DNA from: Berberis thunbergii
Taxonomy: Eukaryota > Streptophyta > Magnoliopsida > Ranunculales > Berberidaceae
Direction: 5' to 3'
Length of the DNA: 64,000 bases
NCBI GenBank assembly: GCA_003290165.1
Contig: QNQO01005827.1
Span: forward strand, 186,001 to 250,000
Below the pieces are notes generated by a model, which saw only the letters and a list, made by a program, of their open reading frames with translations, was not told the DNA's origin and did no database searches. Both the position numbers and the translations under genes were made by a program. Each line of letters opens with the position of its first letter. Positions within the stretch are counted from its first letter, which is position 1. Below are positions 1 to 12,231 of this stretch, piece after piece.

Positions 1-286
1 CCATTTTTTAGCTTGTTTGAGGAGTAATAAGGAGATTTTCTATCTTTGTGATGATGTTGTGAATGATGAAGGGATAATTGAGTTGTGTAAATTTGATGCA
101 TGTTTATGCACTTTTTTAATGATAAGCTTCGGGAATCCTCGAAACCCCAAATCTCTTTCCAAAAAAAAGTAGGGCTAGATATATATTGGCGGATTGGAAT
201 CATTTGTCTTTGTAATGTATTGTATGCATTTCAGTTCAGTTGGTTCAATTTGTTATTCATGTTTATCTTGGGTCATTAACTTGCAG

Positions 287-2040
287 AGATGTTCCTCCAC
301 CATGGTGATAGTGTTAATTACTCCACCTCCAGTTGATGAGGAAGGACGCATGGAATACGCACGGTATGATGAATTCTATAAGGACATTGACATTTTTTTT
401 CAAGATTAAAATGGGCTAAGAGACGAAGAAGAATTCATGAACTGATAAAAGACCCGAATACTGACCACAAGTTAGCATGAAAGAAATAGCAATAACAACA
501 ATGATGCATTAAGTTGTCGTTTTAATTAAGGGTATTTTTAGATATGGACCCAACTTGAATTTGGTACAAGACTCTTAGCCTGTTCACCACTGGCTTTGCT
601 AGCTCCTTGAAGAAAAGATGTATCTAATACTCAGGAACATCAGGTTAGAGGAGAGAGAGTATGGCACTGAGGTTGAGGATTATTCCTTCCCTTCCCCCCC
701 ATAAAATAAAAAGAGACTCGTTTCCACAATTTTCAAAGAAAAAAGGGGAAGGTCAACTTCAACCTCAAGGTTTTCCTTCTCTCGCCCTCTTTGCTTCCTT
801 CTCTTTTTGTACTATTTTCTATCAGTTATTATCTTTAAAACCAAACACAGCCTTAATATGTTTGGTCATCAAGATGACCTCTAACAACAGGAATAAAATG
901 CATAGAACTAATTTCTTCTAATACTTTGTCTTGTAGAGTTTTGAATTTGACCATTTAGCCTTACTTTTCAGATCATTATATGGCGAAAAGGCAATGAAAA
1001 TTTCAGAAAGAACAAATGAGATGGCAGGAACTTATTCAAAGCATTGTGTTGACTTAGCGATAGAGTTGGGTGTCCCTTCAGTTGATTTATGGTCGAAGAT
1101 GCAGGAGATCGAGGGATGGCAAAAGAGATTTCTAAGGTTGGTTATGCTCAAACATTTTGATTGTCTATAAGGTTGTTAGAGCTATTTTTGTTTTAGAATC
1201 TAGCTCTCCATCTTGTAGCATTGCAGATAATGAATGCTACTAATACAAGCCACAGAATGGCATCACAGAAAGCACAACTTTTTTTTTTAATTGTCCACAT
1301 ATTGTTTGGGTCAATTTTATATTCACCACAGGCCGTAATTTGTTAAGAGGCATACTTCTGTAGGAAAAGTGCGGCTAAGCATAACTGAACTTCACTAGTG
1401 TACAGAAGTGAGGTGTAACTCAAAATTTAAAAACCGTTACAAGATGTGCAATTTGGACCCAACACATACTGTTTTATTATTTTAAACTTTTTTGTGGTTC
1501 TTTCCACTAATTTGTTACATGAACAGAAGGAAGGCAGCATTCATTTATGTGAAAATTAGTACACCTCTAATTATGAAGTATTAGAGAAAGAAAAAATTGG
1601 TGTCTTTTCTCTCTTTTTTTTAGATGATATCACAAATTTCCGTATTGGGATTTAATGGTATATATTGATTGTTAGCTTCTACTTAGTGAAATTATTTCGT
1701 TCTAAGTTTATTAACACTATCAACTCGCTGTTCCTTTAAAATAAGTTATACACAATGATCAATTAGTTTCCAAATCTCTTTCAAACTGCCTGCATTTTTA
1801 TTTTTTATTTTTCCTGTTCGGTTGGAAGGATCACTAACATGAATCTCTTCCCTATGTTTCTTCAGTGATGGATTACACTTGACGGAGGAAGGTAATGCAG
1901 TCGTCGCTAAAGAATTGGTGACAGCATTCAAAGAAGCATCCCTTAATGCAGAAGAGATGCCATTTGATTTCCCTCACCATTCTGTAATTGATGGAGAAAA
2001 GCCTGAGAAGGCTTTCCAACAACAATGTTCTCTCAATTAA
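287..2040 (+). CDS. GDSL esterase/lipase (CPRD49 / isoamyl acetate esterase type), 3' exons
   Basis: Three consecutive exons can be spliced in one open frame: 287-363, 972-1136 and 1866-2040 (stop TAA 2038-2040). Each junction has GT/AG ends: donors at 364 and 1137, acceptors ending at 286, 971 and 1865. Exon 1 carries VLITPPPVDEEGR, exon 2 carries ERTNEMAGTYSKHC and SVDLWSKMQEIEGWQK, and exon 3 carries DGLHLTEEGNAVVAKEL. These are hallmarks of the plant SGNH/GDSL hydrolases that resemble isoamyl acetate-hydrolysing esterase. DGLH supplies the block V catalytic Asp and His. The nucleophile exon (GDS) and the rest of the N-terminus must lie left of the window, so roughly the C-terminal 135 residues are seen. 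No stop or frameshift occurs in the three exons, so this copy may be functional. The substrate is unknown; the family cleaves esters. A decayed tandem copy lies downstream. Confidence 0.85.
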
Positions 2041-2492
2041 CTGATAAATGGCCTCTCCTACTTATTTTTTCACTTTTAGAAAACATTTTAAAAGAAAAGA
2101 GTTTGTTATTGTTTATGCCTCCCAATATTGGGTTGGAAATAAAAATTATGTATCTGCTAATTAAAAGTTAAAGAAATGCAATTGGGTATCTGGACTATTA
2201 TTACGCCAAGAGCATCCAAGTTGTAAACATTTTTATGTCAAAGTATTTTTATTTGTATTATTATTATTTTATTTTTTTGGCACAAAAGCAGTGTTCGGAG
2301 GGGCCCACCCAATACCTTATCCAAAGCAAAACAAGGTGGTACAAGGGAGGATATACCCAATTCCTAAAGAACATTGAACACAGAGAACAACCACATACAA
2401 AAACTTTTCAATCTTCCATACCATTCATCTTGACTAACTACTTAACTAGAAATCGTAATGTAATGATTGACCATTGTAATGTAACGGGTTAA

Positions 2493-2881
2493 AGGCATTT
2501 TTGCGTTTGGTATCACATAAAACCATTGTAATGGTCATTCCCATTACAGATTTCGTTGTAATGACCATTCATACCTCTCACTCTATGAATGGTCATTACG
2601 ATTCCCACTGTAATGGTCAAGATAAGCGTAATGACTTGTTTGCCCTCCTCACCCTCCCTGTAATAATCCTTAGTTATAATAATTGAGGGTATTTCGGGAA
2701 ATGCACAAGTCATTCCCATTTCATTCATACCATAAATTCACATACCAAACAATGCCATACACTATTACCATTGCCATTCATAGGTATACCAAATATACAC
2801 ATTCCTATTACCATTACCATTTCCATTACCGCAGTCATTTTCATTCTCATTCCCATTCCATCGAGTAACCAAACGAGGCCC
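2493..2881. mobile_element. MITE-like insertion rich in ATTCCCATTAC-type motifs
   Basis: The ends are imperfect inverted copies. The left end reads GGCATTTTTGCGTTTGGTA and the reverse complement of the right end reads GGGCCTCGTTTGGTTA. The interior is built from short CATTACCATT / ATTCCCATT words on both strands and has no coding capacity. The small size, terminal GTTTGGT core and position between two GDSL gene copies fit a non-autonomous Tourist (PIF/Harbinger) or hAT-type MITE. I could not fix a clean target duplication, so the superfamily is open. Confidence 0.45.
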
Positions 2882-3417
2882 CAATGTTTTATCAGTAAGA
2901 CTAGTGTTAATCTTACACTCGTACCCACTCCCGTACTCAAATGACATACTTGTGATTATATTTTAGATAAAGTTGACAAATTCTTGCTAGGATAGAATTA
3001 ATGTCATGAGCTTGCTATAAATTATTTACAATGAATTGGGAAAAAAGGTCAATTCAATTTTCTGTAAAAGACTGCTCAAGAGTAATAATCATGTCAAGCA
3101 TCTCCCAAATTGCCGTTAAATAGAAAATGGCAGACCAGTGGACTAAATGAACATGCATGTGACAAAGATGTTGCGAGTGTCGTCGTCCTCTACCAAAATT
3201 TTCCTTGTTTGCATTATCTCCATCAGGATCTGACTTCTCCGTATTTTATGCATATAGTCATATGTAAGCTCCTCATTCATTCTGTGTATTCTACTCTGTA
3301 TTATAAACCTCGACATTCTTCTCCCAAAGATCAAGGGAGTGGTGATCACTGAAATATAAATATGTGAGTTCGGAATTGCAAGTTTTTCTGTCAGTCTCCG
3401 AGCAATTAAACAATGAG

Positions 3418-4690
3418 GACTATTTGGAGATTCCATCACAGAGCAATCTTGCAGGCATGGTGGGTGGGTGACAGCTCTTACTGACACTTACTCTTGCTAG
3501 GTTCTTCCTTTACTCACATTTAAATCTCCTCTCAGTTTCGATCATCCTTTCCTCTTTGATTGTAGCTACTGTCAATTAGCAGTAACATAAGATAGCGATT
3601 TTCAAAATTCATATTTTGGAACAAACCTCCCCACTTTGATTTTTTAATTAATTCATAGTTTAGTTTTTTTCCTCTTGTAACTGATATGGAATTTTGATTC
3701 ATTTTCTTCTGTTTTAATGTATTATTTTTTTGCAGGCTTTACATCACCTTTTCCCTCTTGTAAGATTCGTATCCTGGTACACTCTTCAATTTTTATTTTT
3801 CTCTGTTGCAATATTTGATATATTGAATTATTCACCCTCCAATTTCAAAATTCTTTAAGACTATCTACGTTCTTCTTTTCACGGCTGTGCAAAGCCTCCT
3901 GTTGCTGCCACAGTTTTCTTTGGTTAGCTTTTTTAGGGAAGACAAGTGAACGGCAACATGTGCCTGTTGAAGAGTACAAGGAGAACCTCAGAAAAATGAT
4001 TTACGACTAATGACAGCAACTAAAATATATTAAAATGATTGCTTCTCATACTTTACTCTAGTTGGATCTTGTGGAGTTGAATGTTTTGCCTTACTTTTTA
4101 GATCCTTATACGGTGAGAACTCTATGGAAGTTTCAGAGAACCAACAAAATGGCTGGAGTTTATGCAAAGCATAGTGTTGCATTAGCTACAGAGTTAGGTC
4201 TCCCTTCAATCAATTATGGTCTGAGATGTAGGAAACTGAGGGATGGAAGAAGAATTTCCTCAGGTTGGTTCTTTAATTTCGAACATTTTTTTTATATAGT
4301 CCACGAGGTTGTTAGAGCTTCTTCTTTTTTTGGGTAGCTTATTATATGCAAGCGTTAGCAGGTTATGTATTGAGTTGTAAAACTTGTTGTCCAGGTTTGG
4401 TTTTCTTCTCAAGACTTTCAAATCTTACTAACAACAACTATTTTCTGCTTTAATTTCATTTTATCTTTTCAGTTCAATTGGAGATGTCACTGACAATATT
4501 GTCTTCCCTCATTTTTTTGTGATGGATTGCATTTGAAAGAAAGAAAAACCATAGTCCACGAGGAATTGGTCAAAGTATTGAATAAATTATCGCTGTGCGC
4601 AGAAGCTATGCTCTGTGATTTCCCCGCAGTTCAGAAATAGATGGAAATAACCCTGAGAAGGCTTTCCAACAGTGGTCCTTGCTAAATTAA
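3418..4690 (+). pseudogene. Decayed tandem copy of the GDSL esterase/lipase gene
   Basis: Remnants of most exons are in order. 3418-3487 has the nucleophile block LFGDSITEQS then GGWVTALTDTYS, ending in a stop. 3736-3759 reads ALHHLFPL with GT/AG-like borders. About 3895-3924 reads PPVAATVFFG. 3940-4008 reads TSERQHVPVEEYKENLRKM. 4090-4260 matches the MAGVYAKHSVALATELGLPSIN exon of the upstream gene but is frameshifted just before MAG. 4535-4690 has DGLHLKE and a tail ending in the same FQQ-like C-terminus. Lesions include a stop after the GDS exon, deletion of the conserved Asn-Asp block after FFG, loss of the whole ITPPPVDEEGR exon, the exon frameshift, and a stop (TAG, about 4639) near the C-terminus. 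Similarity to copy 1 continues into the 3' UTR, so this is a local segmental duplicate, not a retrocopy. Confidence 0.8.
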
Positions 4691-4699
4691 CTTAGACAA

Positions 4700-5700
4700 T
4701 AATATTTGTCCTATTTATTATTTCACTTTTGGAAAACTTTAGTTTCTTTGAAAAATATTAATACATTTTTTGGTACTTGCTACGTGTACCTGACTATTTG
4801 GCTCGGTTGCATCAACTCTTTGTTGCACCGGTATTTTGGGATGTTTCGACTTTGTTAACCTAACATATGTAACACCGATTAATTAGTTTTTATTAATAAA
4901 AATAATTTGATATTGACATTTTCTCATTTAGGAGCATTAATTAACACTTGAACGAAATAATAAAAATAACCATTATCTAAAAAACTAAAATCCAGTCAAG
5001 CATTCATTAAATCTCACTGTGCTCATCAACCATAGACGGGTTGACAAAACTTATATGTATTAAAATAATAAATTAAAAAAAATACATATTTCATAATTGT
5101 TGCAACTATTACATTGAATTTGATAAATTTTGCATTTAAAACCGAATAAAATCATATATCCAAAATTTTATATTAAGAATTCGTCATACAAAAGCCCCAA
5201 TCAACACCAAGAGTAATTTTCTTAATTCTCTTGATGTTTTATTTTAGGGTAAACATATTGTGGTTGGGTACACCAAACAATTTAAAAAAAAAAAAAAGAT
5301 TGGAGGCATCGAGTCAAATAGTCGAGTACACGTAGCAACTCCCTATTTTTTTTAGTCTTTGTCTCTCGATATTCAGTTGGTAATGCAAATTATACCCAAT
5401 CATTCAACTCAACCAAAGATATTGCTATTGTGGACTTCTATCTCCCTCTTCATTTACAATGCCACAAAGGAAGAGGTATTTCTTCTATCCCTTTTTTTTC
5501 CACGTCTTACAATGGTCTTCATCTCCTTATATAGACAATTTCATCATGTTTTACCTTCCATGCTTGCTCTCATAATTACCACTACTCATTTTCTTAATTT
5601 TTTATTTATTTCATATGTGCTCCCATCATTGTTTCTCGTTGTTGCTTGATATTTTGTGAGTGTCGACAACAACATCGTTGTTTTTGTTGATTCAAAGCTA
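4700..5700. other. AT-rich intergenic DNA, no supported gene
   Basis: AT-rich sequence with homopolymer runs (for example poly-A near 5284). A 96-codon open frame at 5359-5649 is hydrophobic and low-complexity, has no motif I recognise, and I do not count it as a gene. Confidence 0.5.
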
Positions 5701-5710
5701 ACATTGAACT

Positions 5711-6020
5711 AGCTGAGAAGAGACTATGTAGCCCGATGTGAATGGATGATCAAATACCTCAACCTCATCCTTGAACGAATGATCAAAACATTTTCCATTC
5801 CTAAGGGGAAAATTGTAATGTTGATGTTTTGGCTTATACAATTGCATCTCTTGGAACTGAGGGTGCTAGGATTATCCACACTAAGCCATTGAGATCATCT
5901 AGTATCAATAAAGGTGAATTTATTCCGACCTTGTTCATGGATGAAGAAACAATTGATTGTTGAATGACTCTGATCAATCTTATCGTGAGAGAACAGTTCC
6001 GTCTAAAATTTGTCTAGGTT
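5711..6020 (+). pseudogene. Relic of a Tat-type Gypsy RNase H region
   Basis: In plus frames the stretch reads CEWMIKYLNLILERMIKTF, then NVDVLAYTIASLGTEGARI, then a PLRSSSINKG-like linker and DEETIDC before a stop. This order resembles the segment of Tat-lineage Ty3/Gypsy polyproteins where the second RNase H (…ADALAxLAS…) leads into the linker before integrase. It has no catalytic core and several stops and shifts. The call rests on motif order only and could be wrong. Confidence 0.35.
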
Positions 6021-8109
6021 TGTAATATTAATGTCATGATGATACAAGATGCTTGGGTTGCCTATACCGATTGTCAGCGGATGGATTATTGTTAAAATGA
6101 ATCGACATAACAAAGCTAGAAATTTGTTTCAAGAATTACATGTGAATGTGCTAGGCCAATGAGACTAAAGAGGCGGAATAGTCTATTTTAAAATTTTATT
6201 AAGATTTGAAAGAATCTTTTTTGAATTTTTTTCAATTTTGAAAATTTTGCCCCAAACACGGAAATGGTGTTGAAGTTGACTACATGTAGCTCACCACTGT
6301 GTTTAGTTGATTTACATAAAATAGAAGAACAAGTGCCTTTGAACTAATAAATATAATCAAGTTAAAGTTGAAATTGGATCAAGACACTAATTAGATACAA
6401 GTAGCAATTACATCAAGTTTGCTTAAGAGAGAAAACTACTTGAAAATCGCCTGATATAATGTTTTAAGCAAGCAGTTTACCAAATCAAAGATAGGAAGTA
6501 ATCAACACAAGACAACTTACAAAAATAAAATAGAAGAATGGGGAGAAGAAAGTAAACGACACAAAGACAACGATATAACAAGGTTCACCTAGCTAAATCA
6601 AAGTTTGATTGGTTGGGTTATTTCTCAAGTGGAAAGGCAAATGCGCGCCACAAGCTTTTCTTATTGTTTTTTCCCTTGGACCAGAGTGCAAAACTCATAC
6701 CGAGAGTCTTTCTCTCGATAATACAATACACAACCTCGCAAGGCCAACTCGAAACTCACAATAGACTTCAACGAACCCAAACATGGGTAAAATAAAAGTT
6801 AACAACAAGCTTAAACTCGAAATCCTCTCTTCTAGTGACATTATTTTTCTTGTAGATATACAATATGTTTTTACAATCACTCTCTCACTCAATGAGAAAA
6901 TAGGAGATTTTAACCTTAAGACGAAATGAAGTGGTTGAGCCTCAACAATTCTCCAATACCAATTCCCAACTTGCTTCAACTTTTTAATTCTTATTTCTTT
7001 TCTGTAGATAACCCTCACAAACATAGAGAGTTAGAGTTTCTTCTTTGTGAACACTCTGTAATTGCTCTTTAAATGTCGCCGTGTTGCTCTCTTGAGGACT
7101 AAAGATTTAATGCCCTTTAAACAAACATATTTTGGGCATCTAAGAGACTTAGTCAACCAAATTGACATCTCTAATGTTTATAATAAAACTGTTAGTTTAC
7201 TAATGTCGGCAATCATTGATGAGTACAAAAATCTTATGATGTAGATGTAGTTGTTATCTTAACACCCTTGCAAAACACTACTAAAATCTAGCACAATGGT
7301 GAGTGGGAGTCGACCAAAACGAGTTAAAGTCCTAATGAGAAATCAAAGTCAAATCTAAATAATGAGATGAGAAGGGGAATTTTAAAACAAAGTTGAGATG
7401 GAACAAATATAACCTAAGGAAAATAACTAAAAGGGTGATAAAACTGAGAATCTAGACTTCGAGATTTAAGGTTTCAAAGATTAGATTCCACAAACATGAA
7501 CTTGTACAAACTAAGATCTCCTTCTTCAAAAATATCCCCCATAAACAATTTGTTTAATTGATATAATTAAGTTTTTACACAAATAAATGTAAATATTACT
7601 ACACTCGTATACTTGTTTATTTAAGAGGAAAAAGTAGTTTTCTCGATCTAAATAATTTTTTCGTTCTTTTTAAAGTTAAACAAAGGTATGCATGTTATGC
7701 ATTGATATTAATCACAAAACAACCTCCCCTTGCCCTTATTAACACTAAAACATTTAGAAGAAAATAAAAATAACACAGACCTAGACATGTGCAATTATTC
7801 CTTCAATTCTTCATTCGTAGGGTTGATCATTTTGAGACCTTATGGTTCTCTTCAGGAGGAAAAAAAAACGTACATAGAACAAAATTATTTAGTTATGTAC
7901 AAGCCATGGAGGCTTCATATTCTCCTTGAGAACAACTAATTAAGCTAACATATCTAACATGGAGAATGGAAAGTTAAAATTAAAATCATCTTAGTGAACA
8001 AAACTAAAAATCACCTTTATTGAACAAAACTAAAAATCATCTTTATTGAATAAAAAAAAAAAAAAAAACTTACAACTTTCTCTGGAATATTTGCTCTTTC
8101 AATAACAAT
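6021..8109. other. Intergenic AT-rich DNA, no supported gene
   Basis: No frame with a recognisable domain. Short open frames (6613-6795, 6695-7024, 7730-7939) are compositionally ordinary and unsupported. A long A run lies near 8050-8068. Confidence 0.5.
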
Positions 8110-8274
8110 CATAGATTCATGCATGCTGCTAGGGAAACCAACTTTGCTGCTGACAAGCTAGCAAGCCTAAGACCAAATACAGAGTTCCATGAAATTACTC
8201 CAAGCTCATTTGCAAAAGACCTTAAAAAAATTATTTTTGAGGATGTGAATGGCAGGAAATATGCGAGAATGTGA
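8110..8274 (+). pseudogene. C-terminal RNase H fragment of a LINE-type element
   Basis: Fifty-four sense codons end at TGA 8272-8274. They include HAARETNFAADKLASLRP followed by FHEITPSSFAKDL and EDVNGRKYARM. The pattern H-x-x-R-E-x-N-x-x-A-D-x-L-A is typical of the last helix of the RNase H domain (PF13456 type) carried by plant LINEs, and the stop soon after matches the usual end of such proteins. Nothing else of a LINE is visible upstream in the right frame, so it is an isolated remnant. The minus-strand frame over the same bases is a shadow. Confidence 0.5.
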
Positions 8275-10473
8275 TTTGTAACATGATTCCTTTTCAATGG
8301 TTTGGGGCGCCCATATAAACTCTCGAGCTTGCATTTCAAAAAATAATAATAATAATAATAATAAATCATATTTCTCTTCCAATTGAGCAACTAAGTCTCT
8401 AGATAATAGAAGGGGCCCCTTATTTATACAAAATTTACCAAGAGAGATTTCTAAAAATTAAATTCTCGAGTCAACCATCTTCAGCAGCTGAGTCCTTGTT
8501 GACCACGATCTTCTTGCGGATGTATTGTGTTTTTTATGAGTATAATACATCACATCTTGGTGAAAAGGATACATGAAATGGTGGAGTTTAATGAGGAGAC
8601 TAGAAATAGTATATGGGGTAAGATAGTTGGTGTTGAGTGAAGTTAGAGTTTGATTAAGAAGTTGTAGAAGTAAGGTGTTGGTGTTGGTATTGGAAGAGGA
8701 AAGTGGGATTGACATGGGGTGAGAGTTTTATTAGGAAATAGAATTAGGAGGTTGTGTAAAAGTTGAATTGGGGGAGGCTGAGTTTGGTTGGATTTAGGGT
8801 CATAGTGGGTCAAGATTTATGAATTTATAATTGTGCTTTTGCACACATGCTTGGTTGAACTTTATGTTTTTTAGACTTGGACTTGAATTATTTGTTAACA
8901 TTTTCCCATAACCTCAAATAGCTTTTTTTCGGGATCTCTTCACCATATGCTTTGGTTCCTGAAAATAAATAAAATATCTATTAAGGTGTGTTTTATTTTT
9001 TGGTGTTTAATGGAAAAAGAAAACTTTTCTTCCAAAATTGAGTTGTGTTTGATTTTTCTAGGAAAAAGAAAACTTTTCCGCCGGTGAAATGTTTTTCTCT
9101 TTTGAAGTGAGAAAACTTTGTTTAGGCTACCCCTAGAAAACTTTTCCATGTTCTATATTTTCACTTATCGACGACTCTCTCATCGAATCAAATCTCTTGA
9201 GAAACTCAACGTCTGAACATTCAAAGCCTCATTGAATAATTCATTTTTTCAACTCAACAATTCCTCCACAAAATAGCAAATGAAAAAAAATCCTTGATGA
9301 AATCAAACAGTAAAAAAAAAAAAAAATTCCAAAAATAAACAAGCCCTTAATATAATTGTAAAATTCGAATGCAATAAAAATATAAATTTAAAGGATTTTG
9401 AGACTTGCAAAAACAAATATATTTCCTTGAGTTGCAATACAAATGTAATATGATGTGAAATTACATAAAATCAATCATGTGATTTTCACAAAAATATTTT
9501 TTTCAAAGAATACTGCGATTAGAAGAACATTAAAAATAATGTTATTTGACATTTATCAGTCACCTACAAATCACCTGGTCGACTGGGGGTTAGTTAGGTT
9601 AAAAAAGATTGATTAACGACTGGTGCCAAAATATTCAAATTTTGAATCTTTTGGCACACCCAATCACTTAGACTTGGTATTCAATCGATTTTGACTTTGT
9701 CATTGTCTTTGACTTTGACATGCATATTGTTGACTTGAATTTATTGGCTTGGACTTTGTCGTTGTAGCTTTGACTTATCCATTAGCTACTTTAGTCTTCT
9801 AGTCTTTGATTTTGGTCTTTATAATTTTGACTTATGTCATTAGTTAGATAGCCTTTAAAATATATTTTCAAGTAGTATGACCCAACTCATAAACACTCGA
9901 TATATTGTTTTTACCCACATTTTTTTTACAAGAATCATGGAAGTTTGACATAACTCACAAATACAATTTCAACATGTTGAGTAGTGTGAAAATCATTCAA
10001 ATGAGCAGCTCAGACCCAGCCTTGAGCCCATTCCAAATTATGTAAAAAGTTTAGTTTTTACTGTTTTGGTAAATCTTGATTTGAGTTTTTTGCTTGTAAA
10101 AGGTTCAATCATTGCTAAAGACAGAGATAAAAGTTTATTTTTCTTTTCTTATAACTATCCCCAAATTTGTAAAAGGCTTTACCATTAGGGCCCTCTTTAC
10201 TTTGAGCTCGTTTTGGGCTTCTAATATCCCAGGAGCGACCTTGCTTTATGCCATACATGCTACAGGATGAAAAAAAAATTCAAACGTGTATATCTTATAA
10301 AAAGCACACTTGAACAATCTGTACCCATGAATCCATTCCCAAGTCAAAGCTTTAAACTCTTTGAGTTGCCCTTTTAGGAAATAGATATCATTGAGCCCTT
10401 ATTAAAACCAGCGAGGAATATCTTTTAGTGACAATCGATTATTTATGCAGTGGATTTAGGGGAAATTCTAAAT
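8275..10473. other. Intergenic DNA, no supported gene
   Basis: AT-rich. 8344-8363 is an AAT microsatellite. At 9010-9140 the word GGAAAAAGAAAACTTTTC occurs twice, with a third partial copy near 9137-9149, so a small local duplication or MITE relic is possible. A minus-strand open frame at 8458-8715 is unrecognised. Confidence 0.45.
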
Positions 10474-10607
10474 GGTGAGGGAAACAGCGAGAAAATCAGT
10501 GGGGGAGGGGTGAAGCCATTCATCTCCCTTGAGATGCGTGAAAGCATGTATTTCAAGACACTTTTGTGCATGTCGAGGGAAGTGGACTCCCTCGCTGGTT
10601 TCCTCAC
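10474..10607. repeat. Foldback (inverted repeat) sequence 1
   Basis: The outer arms are 10474-10491 (GGTGAGGGAAACAGCGAG) and 10591-10607, whose reverse complement is GTGAGGAAACCAGCGAG. A nested inner stem pairs CTTGAGATGCGTG (10528-10540) with CATGTATTTCAAG (10545-10557). The stem sequences resemble those of the foldback at 11920-12065, so the two may belong to one family. Function is unknown. Confidence 0.55.
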
Positions 10608-11919
10608 TCGACATTTAGACAAACCTGTGGATTGAGATAGTAGCTTTAAAACAAGTTAGAAAGCAAGAGGTAATTCATTTTATATGTCGTCAAATCATAA
10701 CTTTCTTCGGACTTTCATAAGCCACGATCATTGAGGACAAGTCACAATTTTCAGAAAAAATATATCATAGTTTATGAAGAAAATAAAGTTGTACTTTTGC
10801 ACTCAACGCCGATGTACCCTCAAGAAAATGAAATGTGAACTCATCAAAATGATCATTATGGGAAGAAAAAAAAAAGGTAAATGAAGTTCTATAGGCTTAC
10901 CGAACAACAAGATTAAGAAAGTCTAGGACAAATTCATCGTTTACATTGGCATTTGGTATTGAAGTTGTGATAGGCATATAAATGAGACATTTTCTACCTT
11001 TGAATATACAATTTCTATGCCCAAATATTAATAAAAATTTATCATTACGAATATTATGTGTTTTGTAGGAATTCAATAATTAATTATCAAATTTGACGCA
11101 AAGTGACACAATAAAATAAATTTCAAACACTAAAAAAGCCAATGGTTTTAAGCTAGGGATTCATGAATCACAAGTTACAAATCTCAAGAAACTCAACAAT
11201 AAGATTTGAACCTCTGCATGACCAACATAACCCAAAAATCCCTACAAAGCCCAAGTGTTAAGTCAAGTTCCACTCTCCATTCTCATTTTGTATTTCATAT
11301 CTTATTTGTTCAGTTCACATCAAAACCACTTTACCTCATCTCCGACATGACATGCGTATGTTAAAATTTTCATAATAAAACACTCCCCATAATTATATGA
11401 AGCCTATGTGTTTGCTCAAAATAAACCTCACTTTATCCATATATTTATTTGCCACACTCATCCTTACCTATAAGTAATCTAATATTTGAAGTTTATATTA
11501 TCACGCTGGGAAAAAAAATTGGGGTTAGAGATTGAGAGCTACAGAGTTAATCATTGTTAGACTTTAGTTTATTGCAGTTTCTTGAGAGCAAGGCGGACCC
11601 ACGTGGGAAGATCCTGTGAAACATGTATATAACCCTACAGTAAAACAAGACCTTTGCCAATGAGTTCCAATCTAAGTTGTTCAATTTCTAATGGCTTACC
11701 GGACCTAAGAATGAGTTATTGAGAATAAACATCATCATTAGAAACCTCTTACTTTTATAACAAATTGAACTCTGTCCAAATATTAGCTCATTATTTCTAG
11801 GAATACATGCACTGTCACTTTCAAATTAAACAACTCAGCCAAACTTTCTAGAATTACACTAGAAGGTCCAATTTTTATGGAAGCATAAGCTTCTTTAGAG
11901 CTTTGCTACAGAGCGAGGG
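10608..11919. other. Intergenic DNA, no supported gene
   Basis: No recognisable coding region, RNA gene or terminal repeat; AT-rich with short homopolymers. Confidence 0.45.
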
Positions 11920-12065
11920 AGGGAGCGAGGTAAAGGGGCGAGGGATGGGTGGTAACCACCCATCCGTCTCGAGATAAGTGCATCGGATTCTAGATTCATG
12001 ATAGCACTTATTTCGAGGCAGATGGGTGGCTTACACCCATCCCTCGCTCCCTTTCCCTCGACCCC
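11920..12065. repeat. Long foldback (hairpin-forming) sequence 2
   Basis: Two arms of about 60 nt, at 11920-11980 and 12004-12065, are imperfect reverse complements separated by a loop of about 23 nt. The best-paired part is CCACCCATCCGTCTCGAGAT with its partner ending GCAGATGGGTGG (about three mismatches through the inner 26 nt). A perfect 9-bp palindrome (GATGGGTGG-TAA-CCACCCATC) lies inside the left arm at 11944-11964. The arms are GC-rich against an AT-rich background. The structure fits a MITE, a hairpin-RNA locus or a young MIRNA precursor. Confidence 0.7.
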
Positions 12066-12231
12066 TAGAATTTTTCGCTTCTTTAATATATAGCTCCTTA
12101 GAGTACGTGTGACAAAAGTTATCTAGGCAAATCCTTGTACTTTTATATAAATAAAACTTGTTTATTAGATGATGTGGGATAAAACTTGATTCTTAGACTC
12201 ACATAGTAAAAAATTTAGAATGGAAAATTTT

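Noticed and set aside
3143..3487. 114-codon minus-strand open frame
   Set aside because: It is the antisense shadow of the GDS exon of the decayed GDSL copy; the plus strand has the GDSIT motif.
6540..7060. Possible Copia LTR-like region
   Set aside because: A few LTR-like words were seen, but there is no primer site, no paired repeat and no Copia coding sequence nearby.
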